From the NCBI GenBank assembly GCA_963971285.1, contig OZ020246.1, positions 16,041,217 to 16,105,216 of the forward strand: a stretch of DNA of 64,000 bases, given 5' to 3'. The notes beneath the pieces were generated by a model. It ran no database searches. It had not been told where the DNA came from and saw nothing but the letters and a program-made list of their open reading frames with translations. Position 1 is the first letter of the stretch. The number at the start of each line of letters is the position of its first letter. Position numbers and translations under genes: made by a program. This DNA is from Astropecten irregularis. Its lineage: Eukaryota; Echinodermata; Asteroidea; Paxillosida; Astropectinidae. This document shows positions 44,101-55,182 of this stretch, in pieces.

Positions 44101-47100
44101 AGAAAACAGCTTATTTCTGGTGTTTAGAGGTCACTCGTATTGAATTACTTTGAAACGGAACTTCCCTTAATTCACAAGTAGTGACATAAAACATCATTAA
44201 GTTATGCGCCTGCTCAAGGTCAAGCTAAACCAGATATGAATGAGATAGACCATTCAGATGTCTTAAGGCACATTTGTAGACCGGTCTACGAAGTCTAGAC
44301 CGTTCCTCCTCGGCAGTCTAAATTTTCGAAGATAGACTGTTTTTAGCACCAAAAACAGTCTATCGTACACCGTTCAGACACAAGTAGGCATACCCTTTTC
44401 AGTTTAAACTGAAGATAGACCACTTTTAGTACTGTGTCTGAACGCTCCCATAAACTAGCGATGTTGTTGATTTTACTGCACAGATGTTCCACAGATGTCA
44501 GCGAGCGATACAGGCCATTGGAGGCCGAAGCCGGTTTGCATCGGGCCAGGAGCAGAAAGTCACCAAGAACATCATGGGCTCCCTGGCGGGCAGGCTGCAA
44601 GATCTCTCCATCAACTTCAGAAAATCCCAGTCTAATTATTTGAAACGTAAGTTGGGGTCTAAGACGGACAAGCTACAAGTGAAAAGGGGTTTGGGCCACA
44701 CTGGGGTCGATTTCACCAAACTCTTTGTAACTTACTATCAATCGTAGGACTTTTGATGCATTGAAGCCCTACGTGGGATAGGTCATCTGCGATGGGTTGT
44801 CCTTCATAACTCAAGTTGCGATCGATCGCGGGGCTCCGTGAAATCAACCGGTGGTCATTTAACTTCCAAATTCTTGAAGTTTGTTAGGCCATTAATAATA
44901 ATAAATAAAGCATTTATAATGCGCTGCATATCTAGAAGAACTATTCATAAGCGCATTAACATTAACATGCAAAAATTGCCTGGAATCCTTCGACTGGTTC
45001 CCTGTGTAACTGGTTCTCATTACTATTTGACTCATATTTTCCCTGGCTCTGTTATTCTGTTATTCCATGATTTGTTTTCATGGTGTGATTGAGGGCAGCA
45101 GACAGTCTTAGGCCGTGTCCCAAATCTTTGGCTGCAAATTTCACACGTAACTTTGGCAGCCACTAGCCAGTGACTGCAGGCGTTTCCATAGACTTGTGTG
45201 TTATAAAGTGATCGCAGCCAGAGATTTTTCTTTCCATTATTATAACCATCGGCCCTGTAAAAAGTCGACAGTAACTGACCCAGTCTGCATCTTAAATATT
45301 TCTTCCAACAGGTATGAAGAGTCGAGAGGAAAGATCCAAACATTTCTTTGACACTAACCTAGCCCCTGGCAGTGCAATCATGACGGAAGAAGACATCATG
45401 GAAGATGACCTGCTGTACGATAGAGTAAGTCCGTGATCGTCTGAACAGGGACCAATTTCACGGCCCTGCTTAGCACAAAAATTTCACTAACCATGAAATT
45501 TCTGTCTTAAAATAAAAACAGGATTAACAACCAAATTTCCAAGTGTTATGATTCACTTGTGATCGTTCTTTGGCTGTTGTTCGCTGACCATGAATATCAA
45601 ATGGAATAATGATGGTTTGTTTGATTGAGTTAAACATTTTGTGCTAAGCAATTTTGTTGTGCTTAACAGCTACATGAAATTGGCCGCTGGTTATCAAGCT
45701 AATAACCACTTCCCAGTGGATGTCATCTTTCATAACTTGGCGAAAAATTAAGCTGATTCACCATTGATGCTTATAAGAGCTGAAGGTTTTTTTGTGGAAA
45801 GGCGGTAGTGATGAAAACTGTACAACAAATAACTGCCACTATGGGTTGGCTAATAGAGGGATTGATTGAGCCAAGAAATGCTACCACCAGGCTTAACTTG
45901 TAGGTCTTGCAGTCTGTTTGCAAACTGTCACTGTGATAGTGCTGTGCATCAAAAACGAATTCACGGGTTCCCGCTTAAAATCTTGCCATCCGGTTTCAAA
46001 ATTTCAAAAAGGGAATACGAAACTAACATTTTAAAAAGTAGACTGACGTTTGCCCAATAAATAAACAACCCCAAAAGTGTATACTGTATAATACATACTT
46101 GAATTTCAGTCGTTTTGGGTCCATTTTGCCAAGCAGAAACAAACTTTTCGCAAACTTGATTAAACAAATATTGCGAACAGCCTTCCGAACGCGACGATCG
46201 CTCGAAAGAAGACGTAAACATATCGTGTACGATGCATCATGAACACCGCATGCCCACCACGTGGCCGCATGGCCCGGACCATGCAGCAGCAGCATTGCAT
46301 CCAGAAAATTCCACGATGTGTAATGTGCGCCGCACCATTCAAAGCATACGTTGTACACCAGTACACAGTCGCCAATTCGCAATCAGGCCGGAAGTGCAAG
46401 CCTACATGTCGTACGTACAACGTGTGTATTTGGTGCATGCATTCAAGTTGCGCTCGGTACCGTGGATTTCGGCCTGCTTCAATGCAGATTTTTCGGTAAG
46501 AAATGTGACATGTCACGCTGAGCAAGTTATGAAAGATTCTGACTGAATATTCTGTAAGGTTGCCGGCACCAAATCATCGCAAGATTCCCAAACACGCACG
46601 TAGATCGAGACCAGAAACTGAATGTATACGTTGGCGCAACGATCGTTGTAGCATGTTTTACACACTCCTACATACAGCGCTATGCATCATTTGATCGTGC
46701 ACATTATCGACACGTGCGTAATATAGCGCTATCATTCATTTTTATGAATCGGAGCTCGGGCAACCGCTAATTTTTTCAAAGCGTTTTCCGGTTTTCAAAA
46801 GCTCCGAAAAAAAAAGCACTACACTGTGAACATTTTGTCCAAATAAGCTTGGCCATTTGGACATGGAAAGTGTTGCCATTTTGGGTGGACGTGCTAAGTC
46901 AAAAGAACCTTTTGACAGAGTGGTTTTGGCAGATTATTTAGGTGAGCAGGGATGTGATTTGTCAGTAAAAATCCTGATTTCGGGATTTTTTCCCTCACTT
47001 CACCTGTACATAAGTATAGGAGACATATGATTTTCAGGATTGTTTGGCTATGTTTTCAGGATTTTTTATGCTAGTACAATCACAGTCCTGGGTGAGCCTT

Positions 47101-49550
47101 AGGGCTATTCTATATGTCCTTGATATTCAACCAGTTCATAGGTTTGATTCTGCTTGTGGTATCCAGACAATAGCCTTCAAATAAGCCAGATGTTGTACTG
47201 CCTCCTAGGGCCATTGGCTTTGGCTCTGGCTTCGACTTTGTCTCTGATTTATCTAAAAGCTACAGCAATAGACTGTGGTTTGGCATTCAAGCTGAAGCTC
47301 AGCTCTGGTTTCTTTAAAACAGAGTTATGGAGGAGTTAAGTAGTGAAAGTTATTGTTTTGAAAAGGGCCATTTTGATACAAAACTGACATCTAACTAATC
47401 TAAGATGCATATTTAATAGGAGTGGGTCCAGGATTTTCCAAAAGGGGGTGGGGATGGGGGGGGGGGGGAAATAAGATGCGCCAATTCAATAGCGCCGGAT
47501 GCATTAAGGGGTGATCAAAGCTAGCTAATTTTGTCTCCCCCCTCTTTTTTCCTTCTCTTCCTCCTATATATTGTTTTTCCTCTTTCTTTCTTTTTTCTTT
47601 TCCTTTTCCTTTCTTTTCTTTTTTTTTTTGCTGGAAGAAAGAGGGGGTCGTGCACCCCCTGAAACCGCCCCTGTTTAACATTGGAAAAGCTCAAAGTGTA
47701 TGCCCTACCCTTTCTAATCAATGTATAATACTTATGTTACAATTAATTCTCTGATATTTGTTATGGATTTTCCAGGGGTTTACGGATACTCAGATGCAGA
47801 TGGTAGAGGATAATTCAGCCATGATCCAGCAAAGAGAGAAGGAAATCACCCACATTGTACAGTCCATCGTCGATCTGAATGAGATATTCCGAGACTTAGC
47901 CACCATGGTCGTTGAACAGGTACTTAATAATTGGGAATCCCTCCTTAGGAAGATTTTCAACAGCTTCAAGTGGCTGCCGAATTCTGTGCACTGAATGAGT
48001 GTGCTGTAGTAGTGTTGGCCAATGCTCCCTGTGCATCAAATAAGCCACAAGGGAAACTGAGGGCCTGTTTGTTTCATGCACGAGATCAGTGAGTCTGCTG
48101 ATCCGGATCCCATTTTAGCGTATCCTGCTTGGGACGTGGATCTACAAGATCACTGTTTGCGTGCCTGAAACATATGGTGCATTTGTTTAGCTCCGCCATG
48201 TCAGCCCTTACTGGGAATGGTCGTGCTATACTGCACAAAACAAGCGAGAGAATGGGGGCGAGGTTGACTGGTGTTAATTTTTTTAATTAACCTGTACAGC
48301 CTCAATCCTCTTTTACCCTGGGAAGTTCCTGAAACTTCAACCTGTAAACATTTCTTTACAATGATTTTGTATATTTCCTGTGGTTTTTAGGGCACAGTAC
48401 TGGATAGAATTGATTACAACATTGAGAAGACGGCAACCAAGGTCGAACATGGATTAAAACAACTCCAAAAGGTAAGCTTTGCTTTGCAGTGTGCCATGCG
48501 GAGAACTGATCAGGTATTTAAGAGGGATGATTCTCAAAGAAGTAGAGTTAATAAACTGGATGTAACAGCCGGCATACTCTGGCTATCTTCAGGAAGACAT
48601 TGCAATACCATTGGGCTTACTGCAGAATGGCTGACGCAATAGGAGAACGCTGCTTGAAATCTTGGACACAGTTGTACACGATTTCACCCACTGTAAACAG
48701 CGTCCTCACATTGTGCAGTCCGTACCTCGAGAAAGGCCTTTGGTGGAATATTAGATTTTCAGAGTCAGCTTCCAGACCTCCAATTTATACAGATTTTCCA
48801 TCAGACTTAGGGCATTTACGTAATGGAGGCTCAGGCTCCGGCTCCATTTCGTGAATCCATTCTTAAATAACGGGTATCAAAGTAGAGGCTTTAGGCTGCG
48901 GTTCTGAAGTGGAGTCTCTGGTTTGAAAAGGAAAACAGATCTTCAGCTTCAATGTAATATCACAACCTATATTTTCAGCATATGGATGACAGAGCTGGAG
49001 CCTGATCCTGAGCCGCCGTTTCGTAAACGACCAATACTAACCTCATGGGCATTTACGAAACGGAGGCTCAGGCTCCGGCTTCGGCTCCAGCACTGATACC
49101 CATGTGCTGAAAATATAGGTTGTGGTTTTTCATTACAGCTGAAACTCTGTTTCCCTTTTCAAACAAGAGAATCTACTTCCTAACCGCAGGCAAAGTCTCT
49201 ATTTTGATGCCCGCTGTTTTGGAGTGGATTCACGAAATGGAGCCAGAGCCTGAAACGGAGCCTGAGCCTCCATTTCGAAAACGCCCTATGTAGGGGAATT
49301 TATTGATTGATGTGGGAAAGACATTCATAGCTGCTCGTTTCCCGCTATTTTAGAAAAGATTCATGAAATGGAGCCTGAGCCTCCGTTTCATAAACGCCTT
49401 ACAAGTCCATTAAACAAAGTTGTCATTTCTGTTTCATTTCTCCAGGCTGAGAAGTACCAGAAGAAGAATCGGAAGATGCTGATCATCATGGTCCTATCCG
49501 TCATCCTCATCATCCTCATCATAATTCTCATCGCCACCAAGTTCAGGTGA
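35103..49550 (+). CDS. STX16: Syntaxin-16, complete (9 exons, 343 aa)
   Basis: Qa-SNARE that drives fusion of endosome-derived vesicles with the trans-Golgi network in animals. Exons: 35103-35276, 41943-42034, 42491-42543, 43243-43349, 44484-44646, 45312-45424, 47776-47919, 48391-48471 and 49446-49550; all GT-AG and phase-consistent. The N-terminus [16 protein letters not shown] matches the family's short Vps45-binding peptide region. The regulatory helical bundle spans about 85-200 ([25 protein letters not shown]). The SNARE helix spans about 235-305 with the central Gln at 282 ([12 protein letters not shown]). The C-terminus is a single membrane anchor (about 320-341, [20 protein letters not shown]) followed by TKFR. 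Exon 1 carries a Gly/Ser/Ala-rich insertion, and the protein is a little longer than vertebrate forms (~325). Intron 1 is 6.7 kb. Confidence 0.96.
35277..37480. other. STX16 intron 1, first part; CpG-rich patch
   Basis: No exon evidence. A CpG-rich stretch at 36240-36560 has several overlapping 60-127-codon frames without recognisable protein character. Two perfect TGACGTCA sites lie at 36311-36318 and 36846-36853, and a CCAAT-type GATTGGTCA near 36283. Confidence 0.4.
37484..37735. repeat. Palindromic tRNA-like (SINE) element
   Basis: Two tRNA-like modules face each other: on minus, a B-box-like AGTTCAAATCC (near 37550-37560), and on plus GGAGGTTGCCAGTTCGAATCC (ending 37690). Both are followed outward by the tail CTCCAGTCAA...TTTGTTCACTTTTCAAT, so the whole element folds back. 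In STX16 intron 1. Confidence 0.7.
38187..38425. repeat. Family D inverted-repeat element
   Basis: GGGGCCAATTTCATGGAGCTG at the left is inverted as GGCTGTGAAATTGGCCC at the right. Interior includes TTGGTTGTTAATCCT. In STX16 intron 1. Confidence 0.65.
39450..39660. repeat. Family A inverted-repeat element, right half
   Basis: GGGAGATCAAAACTCCTGTG then CACAGATGACTGTTACTGTATCT and CCCATGAATCTGCATT as in 53220-53380. In STX16 intron 1. Confidence 0.6.
40723..40760. repeat. Perfect 38-bp palindrome
   Basis: TACTTAGTGCTTGTGTATA (40723-40741) is immediately followed by its exact reverse complement to 40760, with no loop. In STX16 intron 1. Confidence 0.95.
41579..41690 (+). repeat. tRNA-like SINE module
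   Basis: GGGGTCGCTGGTTCGAATCC contains a consensus B box, followed by the family tail CTGCTCCAGTCATCTTTTC and TTTGTTCACTTTTCAATGAC. Single-arm relative of 37484-37735; 250 bp before STX16 exon 2. Confidence 0.6.
42171..42319. repeat. Tandem duplication, 76-bp unit, two copies
   Basis: GTGTAACATTTTGCAAGCCTC at 42185 recurs at 42261, followed by an identical CCTTAAGTAAGACGCGAATA block. In STX16 intron 2. Confidence 0.85.
43390..43581. repeat. MITE related to 27169-27340, inverted orientation
   Basis: Shares CACTATAACGAACGACCACTATAAC and the ACAATACATACTGAATG-type interior in reverse orientation to the DHX35 intron copy. The outer ends are diverged. In STX16 intron 4. Confidence 0.45.
44699..44853. 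mobile_element. MITE, ~150 bp (family E)
   Basis: GGGGTCGATTTCACCAAACTC at the left and GCGATCGATCGCGGGGCTCCG...GAAATCAACC at the right are inverted. The same element in the opposite orientation is at 52842-52992. Lies in STX16 intron 5, starting 52 bp after exon 5. Confidence 0.75.
45447..45688. repeat. Family D inverted-repeat element
   Basis: GGGACCAATTTCACGGCCCTG and CAGCTACATGAAATTGGCC form the ends; the interior matches 38187-38425 (CCATGAATATCAAATGG). In STX16 intron 6, close to exon 6. Confidence 0.65.
45960..46760. other. STX16 intron 6, CpG-rich patch with overlapping ORFs
   Basis: Three frames of 104-121 codons overlap on both strands at 46023-46546. The patch is CpG-rich compared with surrounding AT-rich intron. 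No residue pattern, splice consensus or family resemblance supports a protein. Confidence 0.35.
47208..47345. repeat. Family B-like element, diverged
   Basis: GGGCCATTGGCTTTGGCTCTGG and GAAGCTCAGCTCTGGTTTC are family pieces. In STX16 intron 6. Confidence 0.35.
47412..47680. mobile_element. MITE-like element with G-rich ends and pyrimidine core
   Basis: AGGAGTGGGTCCAGGATTTTCC at the left and CCTGAAACCGCCCCTG at the right are imperfect inverted repeats around a C/T homopolymer core. Architecture resembles the hAT-type MITEs at 1860 and 4625. TTTAATA and TTTAACA flank it approximately. Ends 96 bp before STX16 exon 7. Confidence 0.55.
48059..48170. repeat. Family C MITE
   Basis: GAGGGCCTGTTTGTTTCATGC, GATCCGGATCCCATTTTAGCG, GGGACGTGGATC. 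The right end is degraded. In STX16 intron 7. Confidence 0.6.
48808..49288. repeat. Two adjacent family B elements
   Basis: Copies at 48808-49030 and 49048-49288. Each has GGCATTTACG(T/A)AA...GGAGGCTCAGGCTCC at the left and an inverted GAGCC...CATTTCGxAAACG at the right. A third partial end is at 49355-49402. The cluster sits just before the last STX16 exon, in intron 8. Confidence 0.7.
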
Positions 49551-51168
49551 TGTCCGGAGGTCGGATTTCTCCTAGAAAACTGTCTTGCCATTATATAAAG
49601 CTCAACTAGCCGATATGCTATCTTCCAAGTCCTCATCACAGACTCTTAATGACAGGAGGAGTAGTCAAACTGCACAGTATCACGGACACTGGCATCGTCA
49701 TGTGAGCTGCCCATATCTTGAACTTCTGACAGGTCAGCTAGGATCCCTGGATTAGTTAAGGAAGTGAGAAGTAAGTGAAGGACTGTCATGGGTTTATCTG
49801 ATGATGTAATGCGTGTAGACATCAATCAATCAATCAGTGGGAGCATGTCCTTCGGTCTTCTGATGGCCATCCCCCCAGGCAGCCACGCGACCCATCCCAT
49901 TCAGCACGACCCATTTCAGCAAAATAATGATCCCTCTGACGCGACCACGTGTCATTTGGACGCCATACTGGGCCGAGTCCTACCTGTAGACATCAAGTGT
50001 TCTGATTCATCCTCATGATGAATACGGCTGTGCTCTGTGACTTGCCATAATGCACCAAACACAGGATCATGCATGTCTTGCTTTCCATCACCATGTGCAC
50101 ATCTGAGCTGTTAGTGAAGAGCTCTTACAATCATGTTTGTGAAAAGAGCAAAAAAACAAAGAAGAGAGGCCGTGCTTCACATCAGTGCTGCTGTGGAGTT
50201 TGGCCCGCACCCTGCTGTAGTACAGCACAAAGGAGTTATAATATTGGCCTTCTGGAAATCAATTATCTCCAGCATCAAGATTAGAGGATGGACAGCAGGA
50301 TGTCATAAGTGGATTGTTCCGGCTTTGCTCCTAAAACCTTGCCCACCCTGACAGCAGTGTCCAAGTCAAACCGACCAACGTCATGTACATGGGGTCATTT
50401 GAGTAAAGCGCCTTCAGCAGAACATCAGCGAAGGTCGCACATTGGATCATCTTGCGCACTTCACACGCACATCTTGTTTCGCAGGGCTCCTCAAACACAG
50501 AGGTGGCAGAGGAATGACTATAAGCAACCAATGTTAAGACGTTGTGATATCACCTGATCAATAGGCATCCTCTGATTGTCAAGGCACAGCTTGATTGACA
50601 AGCTGGGAGTGTCCTGCTGCTTGCGTCATTTGAAGCGAATCCCATCGACTTCAAGCTTCCCGGGAAAACAGACTGTCAACACATGACATCACCTCTCAAG
50701 ATGGAAGAATGTAGGAATCCGCCACTTGACCCTGGTGACTTGCTTTGTGTTTTGTGTCCTGTGAATATTTTTTGCCCCCTGAGCACCCTGTGCAGAGAAG
50801 ATTGAGTGTAAAGCAAAGGTATGTTACCTTTTTGTGGCTGTCCGATATGCATGTAGCCATGCACATCTCCATCCATGTACATGTAACACCATCATCAACA
50901 TCTTCAAAAGAGTTATGAAAGCTTGAAATGTCTCTAAATATTAACATTTCTGATATTAAATCGGTCTATCATTGGTCAATGTATGTAGGCAGGAGCGGGG
51001 CAAATACACCTTTATTCCCGGCGCATCCATCTTGTCACCTTCCTTGTTTACCCGTTGGAAAAGACAACAACAATTCTAAAAAGAACACGGGTACCAGGCT
51101 ACTTGGAATCCAAGCCTCGGATTGCGCTACATGTACTTCAAATGTAGGATGGATGCACCGTGAATAAA
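49551..51168 (+). other. Probable STX16 3' UTR and downstream DNA
   Basis: No other gene is evident. AATAAA at 51163-51168 is a candidate polyadenylation signal, which would give a ~1.6-kb 3' UTR; an earlier end cannot be excluded from sequence alone. Confidence 0.35.
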
Positions 51169-51636
51169 GGTCTATGGCCTTTTTGTTTGGGGACTACCTG
51201 ACTCACCAATCCATTGCATGTTGCATGACCATTTACATAGATCAGGTAAACATACTGACCCCCATTTCAGACAGGCATTCCAGCATCGTTCCGTGTAAGT
51301 GTCTATTGTGATTATTTTCCAACCAAAAAGTTTTGTATGTATGCATTGTGGGGTATGTCTGCAGTTCACTGCCTATTTGCATACATTTACATACATTTGC
51401 ATTAATGTTTGAAACAATGTCGCTCTAGCGCCGTTCTGAGTGATCCAGACCGTTGATCTTTTGATATAAGCCGCGCCTGGTCGCTCCTAATTGTTTCAGA
51501 CGTCAAACTTTCTATGTACTTAATTCAAATCTTGCCTCCACTTGGTTTGGCGCTACGCTAGACTGCCTGTCTGAAACATGGGTTAATCATGATACTACCA
51601 TTGGCTCAGAGATGATCGTATAATTAGGACTCTTAG

Positions 51637-51783
51637 GGCCTGTTTATTTCAGGAACGTGATCAGTGATCTGGCGCACAAAAGCTGCACCTGATCGCATTT
51701 TAGCGTATCCAGCCTGGGACGTGGATTTGAAAGATCACATTTGAAATGACCACTAAGATTCGCAGCGAAACAAACAGGCCCTA
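51637..51783. repeat. Family C MITE, complete
   Basis: AGGGCCTGTTTATTTCAGG and CGAAACAAACAGGCCCT are inverted ends. The interior has TTTTAGCGTATCCAGCCTGG and GGGACGTGGATTT. Confidence 0.75.
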
Positions 51784-51974
51784 TATTTGCTGTAATTTAA
51801 AATGCATAGATTCATTTACATGTATTTCTTAGTCGACGGATGTCTGTGAATGAACCCTCATGCTAAGGGTTTCATTGCTGCAGTGCAGTATATTTACCTA
51901 CTATTTTGTATTGAAGAACATCATCAGACATGTTTGACAATTGTGCTCTCGCTGAGACAAGGAGGATAATCTAA

Positions 51975-52384
51975 GGTCTGCTTCAAATGTCAAACTTCTG
52001 CCATGTCTAATTCAACACATTGCAATCAAGATAAAAGCGGTGGAAGTTCAGAAGTTGCTTCAAATGCCGGTGTTCTGTTATTATCAAGTAACTTAGCAGA
52101 GCTTGAGAGAGTTATGATATTGTGATATATTCTTATTGCCAGAAGGCAGTGCACTCTCTTTACTGGGTGGAACTCTTACTTTTGGGGATGGTTGAATTAG
52201 ACACGGCAGAAAATCGACGTTTGAAGCCGTGCTGCTCTTCTGTCATTAAAAGCAGCAAGACCTCTCGAACTTTCGACAAAATGCCAGCAGTTGCTTCAAC
52301 CGTTAGATTTCTGCCGTATCTATTTCAAATTTTCTGCCACTATTTGAATTAGATACGGCAGAAGTTTGACGTTTGAAGCGGGGC
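51975..52384. mobile_element. Inverted-repeat element, ~410 bp, with an internal third arm
   Basis: Left arm 51975-52015 (TCAAACTTCTGCCATGTCTA core) is inverted at 52343-52384 (TAGATACGGCAGAAGTTTGA core). An extra copy of the right-type arm lies inside at about 52190-52232. No coding frame. Confidence 0.7.
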
Positions 52385-52841
52385 TTAAGTTGTTTGATTC
52401 ATCATGACATTTCACCCGACATTCCAAAATACCTTGCAGTGTTATAATTTTGGCAAGAATGCCTAAACATCCCTCCTGACATTAGACTTCATTTCTGTAT
52501 GGATATCACCTGAAATCATTTTTAACTGATCCGCATAAATCGCTACATCTTTTTATGTAGGCCTACCTTGTACACACATGCTTGCAATGTCAGCACAAGC
52601 CTGTCTACCGGTACTGACCACAAAGACCACTGTATGCTCAGGCAAAGCCTGGTACATACATGCCGGTCCGGCAGTGTTACCCAATACAGTGTCTCTGGCA
52701 ATCCACTGCTCATTCCTGATGACAGGATGAAGCCGTATCGCCTTGCAGATCCATTTGATTTTAGCTCTTGTTACCGCGCAGGAACGGCACCATATGAAAC
52801 CTGAATGCTGAATGGTCCAGTAAAGCAATTGGTTTTTAGCC

Positions 52842-52992
52842 AGGTGTGGATTTCACAAAGCCCTGCGATCGATCGTAACTCGAGTTATGAAGGATAACCC
52901 ATCGTAGGGGACTATCCCACGCAGGGCTTTAATGCATCAAAAGTCCTACGATTGATAGTAAGTTACGAAGAGTTTGGTGAAATCGACCCCAG
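52842..52992. mobile_element. MITE, ~150 bp (family E)
   Basis: GTGGATTTCACAAAGCCCTG at the left and GGTGAAATCGACCCC at the right. Interior GCGATCGATCGTAAC and CGTAGGGGACTATCCCACG pair with their inverted counterparts. Same family as 44699-44853. Confidence 0.75.
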
Positions 52993-53035
52993 GAGGCAGA
53001 GTTTTAAGGTGTCTAAGCTCCAAGTCAGTGACAAT

Positions 53036-53410
53036 TAAAGGTGCTTTCATACTTTGGTAGCATACCAAAACAAAAATCTTCACAGATTTACCTATACATG
53101 TAGCTTACAGGGTAATGGTATAAAGATGGCGATGGTTGAAACATACCGTTAAAATTGTTCTGCCTGAAATGCTTTTTCATCCAGAAAAAGAGTACACCCA
53201 GAGACCAAGAAAAATTTTGATCTTGGAGTGAGATCAAAACTCCTGTGGATAGATTTGAAAATACTGTGAGCGTTTCTTACTGTTTTCTCAAAAAGTGAGC
53301 ACCCTATGAGACTGGAAATTTCACAGATGACTGTTACTGTATGTTTCTTGATATTTTCGCCCATGAATCTGTATTTTGGGGGCAAAAACCAAAGTATGAA
53401 GTTACATACG
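53036..53410. mobile_element. Family A inverted-repeat element, most complete copy (~375 bp)
   Basis: AAAGGTGCTTTCATACTTTGG at the left is inverted as CCAAAGTATGAAGTTAC at the right. Near the centre is a TTTTGATCTTGG...AGATCAAAAC hairpin. Other copies or fragments lie at 17320, 23392, 24973, 25605, 39450, 54400, 59790 and 63752. Non-coding. Confidence 0.75.
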
Positions 53411-54399
53411 TGCACATTTCATTATTTCATTTCAAGTGATGTACAATGTACATACTGTGTACTGACCAATCTCTTTGTGCAAAAATCCATGACTGGTGGA
53501 GATTTTGCCTACACCAACAAAAAACTATTCCTAAAGTAAACCCTACTCATACCATGTGCGGCATGTTCCAAGTGCAATTGAGTTAGAAATTTAAATTTCA
53601 CTAAGTTAATTGATGCGGTAAAGCCTATTTTGCTTAAAAAAACAATCAGCAAAAATGATGTAGAAATTGTTGTGATGCATGCATACATTTGAAAATTGCA
53701 TAAAAACAAAATGCAATTAAAAACAATTATGATGTATTCAGTGATTTTGTATGGGGGAAAAGGTTCATTGGCACTGATGTGTAATATCTGTATTTATCTG
53801 CATGATTGTGTTTTGTTATATTGGTACTTTTGTTTTTTAAGAGTTAATGCGGCTTTCCATATGCTTGTTTTTTCATCCGCTGCGCGTATACGTTGCGTGT
53901 GCGTCGCAAAAAAATTGCTCATTATAAAGATGCATGCGGTCCTTTCTAATGGACATGTATACCTTTATTATGCAGAGACGATTGAAACATTTTATGTGTT
54001 TTTCTTGCCTAGTCACAGGACAAGTTTCAAGACACCACCGTTGTGCATTAACATGTATAATTTACGTGTATTTTACCCACCCACCAATATTACAGAATGC
54101 ACATTTTTTTTGTGACTAATAAGAACTACCTTGAAGAAAACAAACATTTTTGATACACGTACCTTTTTCTCTCTCTGATTTACACAATTTCATTTGCTCA
54201 GTGAGTGTACTGTTGGTATAGAAACAGTGCACAGCACAGTACACTCTGACTTTGACGTCGATACAAATTTAGTCATCTGCATTGCACATGCATAATTTAT
54301 TTACCGTAAAGCCATACTTAGACAAAATAACACACAGGCCTGAGAAAATTTGAGCTCAATCTTAGACACAAGAAAATTGTGAAAACCCAACTAAGTTTT

Positions 54400-54612
54400 T
54401 CTTATAAAAGATAAGGATTGGTTCTGATCTTACCCCGAGATCAAAACTGTTTTCGGTCTTTGTTTGACCATTTTCTGGATAAATACAACATTTCAGGCAG
54501 AAATATTTAAACGGTAAGTTTTTCTACAAGCACCATCTTCATACCTTGAAAGTTATACATAAATCTGTGAACATTTCTACTTGGGTATGTTACCAATCCT
54601 ATATTGAACCTT
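54400..54612. repeat. Family A element, half
   Basis: Starts in the central GATCTTACCCCGAGATCAAAA hairpin and runs to GGTATGTTACCAATCC...ACCTTTAA. Confidence 0.6.
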
Positions 54613-54991
54613 TAAAAGAAATATTCAAATGGAGAAGATATGTCTTTGTCTCTTTATTTGTAAAAGAAACAGCTGACGTAGATATTCCATTTGGAGAATG
54701 CTTACTGTGAAGATGTTCATTCGTTCTATGTGTGCATTTTGTCCAATGCAAAGCTAAAATATTTACCGATCGCTTCAAGTTGAGGGCGACATGTACAATT
54801 GCATTGGATGTATACAATGCATGGACAAACTAGTCCCTTATTACATTATATACATGTACATGACCCGAATGCTACCAAGCCCAAAGAAAGGGCAGTAATT
54901 TAATGCATCCACCCCCATACATTGACACTATAAGCCCTGTATTTGAATAATTGACCACCTCATAAAATATTTATTAATTTAATCATCAAAT

Positions 54992-55176
54992 AACCACAAG
55001 GGAAACTGACTGAATTTTAAGTCATTGAAAGGTAAACAAAGAGAAATTGACTGGAGTGGGATTCGAACCGGCGACTTCCTGAATACCGTTCAGTTGGTAG
55101 ATCGCATGTACAGTATTCAGGAGGTCGCCGGATCGAATTCCGCTCCAGTCAGTTTTTTGTTGTTCACCTTTCAATC
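54992..55176. repeat. Palindromic tRNA-like (SINE) element
   Basis: CTGGAGTGGGATTCGAACCG (minus-strand B box) and GGTCGCCGGATCGAATTCCG (plus-strand B box) face each other about a centre near 55090. Both arms continue outward into the same tail. Same design as 37484-37735. Confidence 0.75.
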
Positions 55177-55182
55177 TATTAA

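Noticed and set aside
46160-46525. 121-codon minus ORF in STX16 intron 6
   Set aside because: Three frames overlap here on both strands, which points to stop-poor CpG-rich DNA; no recognisable domain.
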